A stretch of 41,014 nucleotides of DNA. Origin: an uncultured Bacteroidaceae bacterium. GTDB taxonomy: Bacteria; Bacteroidota; Bacteroidia; Bacteroidales; Bacteroidaceae. Shown here piece after piece: positions 36,213-41,014 of the stretch. Positions within the stretch are counted from its first letter, which is position 1; each line of letters begins with the position of its first letter. The translations under genes and the position numbers were made by a program. The stretch is taken from contig CALNGU010000010.1 in assembly GCA_939800445.1 (NCBI GenBank), forward strand, positions 1 to 41,014, read 5' to 3'. The notes beneath the pieces are model-generated. The model saw only the letters and a program-made list of their open reading frames with translations. It ran no database searches and had not been told where the DNA came from.

Positions 36213-37694
36213 TCAATAAGCTCTCGCGAACAACACGCGGCGTGCCGACGGCTTGCCAGTCACCATGCACTTGCCCGGGGTCGGGTCGCCGTCGAAGGGG
36301 ATGCAACGGATGGTCGCCTTGGTCTCCTCCTTGATGCGCAGCTCTGTCTCGGTCGTGCCGTCCCAGTGGGCGAGGATGAAGCCGCCCTCCTCAATCTTCT
36401 CCTTGAACTCGTCGTAGCTATCGACGGTGATGGTGTGCTCGTCGCGGTACTTCTTCGCCTTGGCGTAGATGTTGCGCTGGATGTCTTCGAGGAGGTTTGC
36501 AACGTAATCCTCGATGCCGTCCATCGGGCGGTTGCCTTTCTCGAGGGTGTCGCGGCGCATGACTTCTATCTCATTGTTCTCAAGGTCGCGTGCCCCGATG
36601 ACAAGGCGCACTGGCACGCCCTTGAGCTCGTAGTCGGCGAATTTGAATCCCGGGCGGCGGTTGTCGGCATCGTCGTACTTGACGGATATGCCCTTTGCCC
36701 TAAGGCCAGCCGCGATGGCGTTTGCCCGCTCGCTGATTTTGGCGAGTTGCTCATCGTTCTTGTATATCGGGATGATGACGACCTGTATCGGGGCGAGGTG
36801 CGGGGGCAGCACAAGGCCGTTGTCGTCAGAGTGCGACATGATGAGTGCGCCCATCAGTCGGGTCGATACGCCCCATGATGTCGCCCACACGTAGTCGAGT
36901 TTGTTGTTCTTATCGACAAACTGCACGTTGAACGCCTTGGCGAAGTTCTGCCCGAGGAAGTGCGACGTGCCTGACTGCAATGCTTTGCCGTCCTGCATCA
37001 TCGCCTCGATGGTGTAGGTGTCAAGCGCGCCGGCGAAACGCTCGTTGGCCGACTTCACGCCCTTGACCACCGGCATTGCCATATAGTTCTCTGCGAAATC
37101 GGCATAGACCTCCAGCATCCTTTTCGCCTCGGCCTGCGCCTCCTCCATGGTGGCGTGCGCCGTGTGCCCCTCTTGCCAGAGGAATTCGGCGGTGCGCAGG
37201 AACAGGCGCGTCCTCATCTCCCAACGCATGACATTGGCCCATTGGTTGCAGAGGATGGGGAGGTCGCGGTAGGACTGTATCCAGTTCTTGTACGTGCTCC
37301 AGATGATTGTCTCGGATGTGGGGCGGATGATGAGCTCCTCTTCCAGCTTCGCCTCGGGATCGACCACGACACCGCTGCCGTCAGGCGCATTCTTGAGGCG
37401 GTAGTGTGTCACGATGGCGCACTCTTTGGCGAACCCTTCGACGTGCTCGGCCTCACGGCTGAGATATGATTTCGGAATCAACAGGGGGAAATAGGCGTTG
37501 ACGTGTCCCGTTTCTTTGAATTTGCTGTCGAGGATGTGCTGCATCTTCTCCCAGATGGCGTAGCCGTAGGGCTTTATCACCATGCATCCCCGCACTGGCG
37601 ACTGTTCTGCCAAGTCAGCTTTTACGACGAGGTCGTTGTACCACTGTGAATAGTTCTCGCTGCGCTTGGTCAATTCTTTCAATTCTATTGCCAT
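36213..37694 (-). CDS. proS: Prolyl-tRNA synthetase (archaeal/eukaryal-type)
   Basis: ProS charges tRNA-Pro. The 493-residue length, without the inserted editing domain of E. coli-type ProS, places it in the type 3 class. Class II motifs are visible: [34 protein letters not shown] (motif 2 region), [13 protein letters not shown] (as [17 protein letters not shown]) and the motif 3-like region [15 protein letters not shown]. The C-terminal domain ends with the Zn-domain-like [20 protein letters not shown] and an ARAY terminus typical of the class. A TACTTTTG element lies at 37745-37738. Confidence 0.97.
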   Translation of the reverse strand: MAIELKELTKRSENYSQWYNDLVVKADLAEQSPVRGCMVIKPYGYAIWEKMQHILDSKFKETGHVNAYFPLLIPKSYLSREAEHVEGFAKECAIVTHYRLKNAPDGSGVVVDPEAKLEEELIIRPTSETIIWSTYKNWIQSYRDLPILCNQWANVMRWEMRTRLFLRTAEFLWQEGHTAHATMEEAQAEAKRMLEVYADFAENYMAMPVVKGVKSANERFAGALDTYTIEAMMQDGKALQSGTSHFLGQNFAKAFNVQFVDKNNKLDYVWATSWGVSTRLMGALIMSHSDDNGLVLPPHLAPIQVVIIPIYKNDEQLAKISERANAIAAGLRAKGISVKYDDADNRRPGFKFADYELKGVPVRLVIGARDLENNEIEVMRRDTLEKGNRPMDGIEDYVANLLEDIQRNIYAKAKKYRDEHTITVDSYDEFKEKIEEGGFILAHWDGTTETELRIKEETKATIRCIPFDGDPTPGKCMVTGKPSARRVLFARAY

Positions 37695-37737
37695 GTCTGT
37701 ATGTATAAGTTGTATGTTGCTGTCACTAAATGGTGTG

Positions 37738-37745
37738 CAAAAGTA
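37738..37745 (-). promoter_or_regulatory. -7 element of proS
   Basis: TACTTTTG on the minus strand, 44 bp before the proS start codon. Confidence 0.4.
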
Positions 37746-37811
37746 AGAAATATATCAATACGTCTGTCGGCAGCCCCGCCACATTTAGCACCGGCATACC
37801 GCCACACAGCA

Positions 37812-40097
37812 TCAGAACGGATAGCCGACAGCGAAATGGAAAGCGAAATCACGCCTGAACGACGGATGCACCAGCGGATAACGATCCTTGCCCTCGCCAG
37901 CAGGGTTGACCGCTTTCATGCCCGTGTCGAAACGCAGGACAAAGAAATCAAAGTCCAGACGGATGCCGAGACCGTAGGACACCGCAATCTCCTTATAGAA
38001 ACGGTTGAAGCGGAACTGTCCCCCGGGCTGGTCAACATAGTCCCTGAACGTCCAGATGTTGCCAGCATCGATGTAGGCAGCCCCTTGGAGCTTCCAGAAA
38101 AGCTTTGTCCTGTACTCCACGTTCAAGTCGAGTTTTATGTCACCCGACTGGAGCATGAAGTCGATGTTCCTCCCCTCGGACTTGAAACTGCCAGGCCCCA
38201 GGCTGCGCACGCTCCACCCCCTGACACTGTTGGCACCGCCCGAGAAATAACGCTTCTCGAATGGCAGTATCTCAGAGTTGGCATAAGGGTAGGCCATCCC
38301 CAACCCCACGTGGAAGACGAAAGTGTTGCGCTCGTCGATGCTCACGTTCTTGACGAAATCGAAGTCGCCCTTGACGTACTGGGCATACGGGATGTTGAAT
38401 ATCGAGTACTTGCCGTCCACCCGCTTCAACTTGGCGGCCTTGGAAATGCCATAGAGCAGGTTGCCCGCGCTCTCCAGACCGAAACGCACGGTGTAGGAAT
38501 CGCTGCCCATGGACGAGTTGCCCTGGTTGAACCCACGGCTGTTGAACGTCAGGTTGTAGGCCGTGCGCAGGATGAAAAGGTTCTCATAACTGTACTTCAG
38601 CACCGAGCTCGTCTCCGCCTCAAGCTGCGCCCTGAACGACGGGGAAATCCACGGCACGTAGACATAGTTTATGTCCACCAGGTCGATGCGGTGCTGGAAA
38701 CGGCTGCCGCGCCGCCACCTGTAACGCCACGACACGGACGCCAGCGTCCTCTCAAACTCAGGGCGCAACTGGCTGGTGTACATCAGCCCCACCTCCGACG
38801 TGGCCCGCGTCCGCCGCTTGAAATCCGATGAGAGGAAAGGCATGAGGAAACGCGGGAAATTGAGCGAAGCCTCGACCCCGTACTCCGTATAATTGTCGTT
38901 CATGTAACCGTCAGTCAGCCCCGAGATAGCCTCATACGCCCCCCTCACCTTGACCATGAACGTCTCAGACCCACGGAAAATGTTGCGGTGCTGGAACGTC
39001 ACCGACGCGGCAGCCCCGAAATCGCCCGCCGAGTTGGTGCCCTCGACCTCCAGCGACAGGCTCTTGGCCTTGTTCTGGTGCAACAGGATGTAGCAATCCA
39101 GCGACAACGTGTCCTCGCCCTCAAGCTCCGCGAAGTGGATGTTGCTGTTCCGCAACGCAGACAAGCGGCCCAGCGACTGGTAGGTGCGCTGCACGTGGCT
39201 GTCGTTGTAGAGTTCCCCGGGCTCTACATAGGCATTGTCGGCCAGCACCCCGGGTTTGATGGGCGGCCTCCCCCCTTTGGACAGGAAGCCGTAGCCGTCG
39301 TGCTCGAAGTAATTGTCAAGCGTGTCGCGCACCCCGGGCATGAAGTAGACGTTGCGCAGCCGATAGCGCGGATGCTCCAGCACCCGCCCCCCGTCATCCA
39401 CCGCATAGGGGCGCACACGGCACGTCAGACCCACCTTGTAAGTGTCAGCCACCGTGTCGGCTGTAAACGACACGAAATCCTTGTTGAAGCGGTAGTATCC
39501 CGAGTTGTTCATCAACGCCGCGATGCGCTGACGCTCGGCCTCAAGCACGTTGATGTCAAAGTTCATCCCCTCGTGCAGCAGCGACCCGTCCTTGTCCTCC
39601 TCCATGACGCGCCGCACCGCCGTGTCACCCACCTCCATGTGCAGCTCATCGACCACATAAGGCCGCCCCGCCCTGATGTCATAGGTCAGCGTCACCCGCT
39701 TGCGCTTCCGCACCCGCACGTCGCTGCCCACCGTGGCGCGGATGTAGCCCAGGTTGCGCACCGCCTTCTCAATCTCCACCCGCGACCGCTCGGCCTCGCC
39801 CTCGTCATATATCACCGGGGGCTCGCCGATGCGCCTCAGGAAGCGGTTGAACAGCCTCGCCGAGTCGCGCCCCGACAGGCTGTAGGTGTAGAGTGGAATC
39901 TTCGCCAGACTGAACCACTTCGAGTTGGGCTGCTGGCGGACGAAGCCCTTCATGTCGCCGCCCTTGACCTCCTTCGTGTCCGACACGATGCGCACCTCCT
40001 CAAGCAGATACTCTCCGTCGGGGACGTATTTGGTTGGCGAACACGCCGCCAGCAACGCCGACAATGACACGATGAACAGTTTGAAAGCTCTTGACAT
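37812..40097 (-). CDS. tamL: TamL: BamA/TamA-family outer-membrane lipoprotein
   Basis: From ATG 40097 the 761-residue protein begins with a lipoprotein signal (SLSALLAAC, Cys19) followed by SPTKYVPDGEYLLEEVRI, the TamL-type N terminus of Bacteroidota. POTRA-like segments follow, e.g. VIYDEGEAERSRVEIEKAVRNLGY and FDINVLEAERQRIAALMNNSGYY. The C-terminal Omp85 barrel (about 400-761) has the hallmark FSGGANSVRGWSVRSLGPG (VRGW in the L6 loop) and an aromatic end, FAVGYPF. TamL is the lipidated TamA counterpart that works with TamB in outer-membrane assembly. No tamB lies next to it here. The frame is open upstream to 40229, but the lipobox fixes the start. Confidence 0.95.
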   Translation of the reverse strand: MSRAFKLFIVSLSALLAACSPTKYVPDGEYLLEEVRIVSDTKEVKGGDMKGFVRQQPNSKWFSLAKIPLYTYSLSGRDSARLFNRFLRRIGEPPVIYDEGEAERSRVEIEKAVRNLGYIRATVGSDVRVRKRKRVTLTYDIRAGRPYVVDELHMEVGDTAVRRVMEEDKDGSLLHEGMNFDINVLEAERQRIAALMNNSGYYRFNKDFVSFTADTVADTYKVGLTCRVRPYAVDDGGRVLEHPRYRLRNVYFMPGVRDTLDNYFEHDGYGFLSKGGRPPIKPGVLADNAYVEPGELYNDSHVQRTYQSLGRLSALRNSNIHFAELEGEDTLSLDCYILLHQNKAKSLSLEVEGTNSAGDFGAAASVTFQHRNIFRGSETFMVKVRGAYEAISGLTDGYMNDNYTEYGVEASLNFPRFLMPFLSSDFKRRTRATSEVGLMYTSQLRPEFERTLASVSWRYRWRRGSRFQHRIDLVDINYVYVPWISPSFRAQLEAETSSVLKYSYENLFILRTAYNLTFNSRGFNQGNSSMGSDSYTVRFGLESAGNLLYGISKAAKLKRVDGKYSIFNIPYAQYVKGDFDFVKNVSIDERNTFVFHVGLGMAYPYANSEILPFEKRYFSGGANSVRGWSVRSLGPGSFKSEGRNIDFMLQSGDIKLDLNVEYRTKLFWKLQGAAYIDAGNIWTFRDYVDQPGGQFRFNRFYKEIAVSYGLGIRLDFDFFVLRFDTGMKAVNPAGEGKDRYPLVHPSFRRDFAFHFAVGYPF

Positions 40098-40115
40098 AGC
40101 AAATGACTGGGAGCG

Positions 40116-40123
40116 CAAAGTTA
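40116..40123 (-). promoter_or_regulatory. -7 element of tamL
   Basis: TAACTTTG on the minus strand, 19 bp before the tamL start; supports the start at 40097. Confidence 0.45.
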
Positions 40124-40204
40124 AACCATTTTCGCAACTAATGCCGCCGCGCCGGCAGGAAAGGTTGACCCGCCGCTCCCCCCACATCGGGAGGAAAACC
40201 CCGT

Positions 40205-40410
40205 GACAACAGACATAAACTTCCACCACACGCCGAGAAAAGTTCCATATCTCGGCGAGTAAAGTATATTCAGAAGTTTTGTTTATATAAACAGAAGTTT
40301 TGAATATATAAACAAAAGTTTTGTTTTAATATTCAGAAGTTTTGTTTTTACTTGATACACCGAGACAACCAACTTTATGTCTGACTTGATGGAAGTTTAT
40401 GTCTATTGTC
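40205..40410. repeat. MITE-like element with 21-bp terminal inverted repeats
   Basis: 40205-40225 and 40390-40410 are inverted repeats matching at 20 of 21 positions (core AGACATAAACTTCCA). Inside the ~206-bp element are a CGCCGAGA/TCTCGGCG hairpin (40231-40257) and the 21-bp array at 40267-40350. It encodes nothing recognisable. No target-site duplication was found by eye. Confidence 0.65.
40267..40353. repeat. 21-bp tandem repeat array, right copy (CAGAAGTTTTG family)
   Basis: Four 21-bp units start at 40267, 40288, 40309 and 40330, each with CAGAAGTTTTG or CAAAAGTTTTG centred in AT-rich flanks (TATATAAAC or ATATTC). 40305-40353 is identical over 49 bp to 5-53. Confidence 0.9.
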
Positions 40411-40458
40411 ACTGGATTTGTCCCCCAATGTGATTGTTTGAAAGGCGTAGAGTTAGCT

Positions 40459-40549
40459 GTAGAGACGCATAATATGCGTCTCATCCACGCCCAGTGCATT
40501 TTCCCACAACGTGCCATCTGCTGAGGAGACGCATATTATGCGTCTCTAC
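40459..40549. repeat. Inverted-repeat element, GTAGAGACGCAT arms
   Basis: The 24-bp arms 40459-40482 and 40526-40549 are exact reverse complements, and each arm is itself a hairpin (GAGACGCAT, 3-nt loop, ATGCGTCTC). The 43-bp interior shows nothing. GTAGAGACGC repeats of this kind are, from memory, common between genes in Bacteroidales. Confidence 0.8.
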
Positions 40550-40587
40550 TCCATACGGTTAGTAAACAGAAATGTTGGCGCGAGAGG

Positions 40588-40681
40588 CTGTAGAGACGCT
40601 GCCTGCTGCGTCTCCACACAATCAACGCATTCGTAAATGCCATGCAGTCTATCGACGAAACGCATCAGGCAACGTCTCTAC
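40588..40681. repeat. Inverted-repeat element, GTAGAGACG arms, diverged copy
   Basis: GTAGAGACGCTGCCTGCTGC (starting near 40589) and its diverged reverse complement ending GTCTCTAC (near 40681) flank a ~40-bp interior that has its own small hairpin (GCATT/AATGC). It is a relative of the 40459-40549 element and lies directly beyond the truncated end of the ribF fragment. Confidence 0.65.
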
Positions 40682-40714
40682 ATTCCAGGCACATTCATCA
40701 AAAATCGCAAGATG

Positions 40715-41014
40715 TCACCGCCCGCCGCACCGCCGGCAAACGTCAAGGCATTCGCCCAGATAATCCAGCAGCAGCATATCCTTGATGCTGTCGTCGGTGA
40801 GTAGCTCCGGCGCTTGTCCGCGAATCACGGACAGGGGATGCGGAGAGAAGGTGATGACTGCGCTTTGCCCGTGGTGCAGCTGCTTCTTGCGGTACAACTC
40901 CTCCATCAGCGCACGGTGTCCATGATGCAGCCCATCGAAGTTGCCAATGGCGCAGGCCACCAGCGGCGCCTCGTAGATTTCGTATTTGTCTACATCAACC
41001 AACACCTTGTCCAT
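40715..41014 (-). pseudogene. ribF: RibF-like (FAD synthetase) N-terminal fragment
   Basis: From an ATG at the window edge, 99 residues match the nucleotidyltransferase part of RibF: GNFDGLHHGHRALMEEL (the GxFDGxHxGH motif) and AVITFSPHPLSVI, then LLTDDSIKDMLLLDYLGECLDV. A full RibF is about 300 residues; here the frame degenerates into CRRCGGR and stops. Adding one base at the AAA of 40738-40740 would give LPAVRRAVTSCDF, which better resembles RibF, before another stop next to the inverted repeats. It therefore looks like a frameshifted, truncated gene. Sequence upstream of 41014 is not visible. Confidence 0.6.

Noticed and set aside
37701-38831. 376-codon open frame on the plus strand
   Set aside because: It is antisense to tamL, whose Omp85 motifs and lipobox are clear; the high GC at third positions keeps the opposite strand open.

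Overview
This window looks like a chromosomal stretch from a Bacteroidales bacterium, possibly of the Muribaculaceae/Prevotella kind. The family assignment is a guess. The evidence is Bacteroidota-type promoters (TTG, about 19-20 bp, TAnnTTTG), a TamL-type lipoprotein beta-barrel, a carboxypeptidase-regulatory/DUF5686 outer-membrane protein, a type IX secretion (T9SS) tail, PPi-dependent phosphofructokinase, the tig-clpP-clpX-recQ order and an archaeal/eukaryal-type ProS. Coding DNA is fairly GC-rich, with a strong C/G bias at third codon positions. I see no phage, insertion sequence, CRISPR array, tRNA or rRNA.

Layout. At 1-3.5 kb a plus-strand operon runs from a surface-type lipoprotein through miaA and a lipid-kinase-like gene to kdsA. 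At 3.5-8.2 kb lie a ROK regulator (minus), an FtsE-like ATPase (minus) divergent from lipB (plus), a His-rich CDF metal transporter (minus) and a TIGR02757/DUF2400 gene (plus). At 8.3-11.2 kb are a broken secreted flavodoxin with a T9SS tail, a 50-residue basic protein, a nitroreductase and a serine hydrolase. At 11.3-16.6 kb, all minus, frr is separated from pyrH by a wHTH-like gene and a membrane Ser/Thr kinase, with guaB upstream. At 17-22.7 kb are recQ, clpX, clpP and tig (minus). At 23.3-27.7 kb (plus) are aroC, an M20 dipeptidase, pfp and a small membrane protein. At 27.7-32.8 kb (minus) are the DUF5686 protein, a CPBP protease and fructose-bisphosphate aldolase. At 33-36.1 kb (plus) are a class A PBP and a DUF3127 protein, and at 36.2-40.1 kb (minus) proS and tamL. 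A truncated ribF-like fragment sits at the right edge.

The genes are mostly housekeeping: nucleotide synthesis (guaB, pyrH), translation (frr, miaA, proS), protein quality control (tig, clpPX), glycolysis (pfp, fbaA), lipoate (lipB), shikimate (aroC) and envelope building (kdsA, PBP1A, tamL, DUF5686). The unusual material is between genes. Six intergenic sites hold short arrays of dyad-symmetric units at a constant 21- or 22-bp step, about two helical turns. There are four sequence families: CAAAAGTTTTG, TTGTTAGTnnnACTAACAA, GCATTGTATGC and ACTCGGTGAGT. Three families recur at distant sites, and 49 bp at one window end is repeated exactly at the other. The tamL-ribF gap also holds inverted-repeat elements resembling MITEs. 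A candidate ~75-nt RNA has its own promoter and terminator near 30.8 kb. The flavodoxin gene carries two independent lesions.
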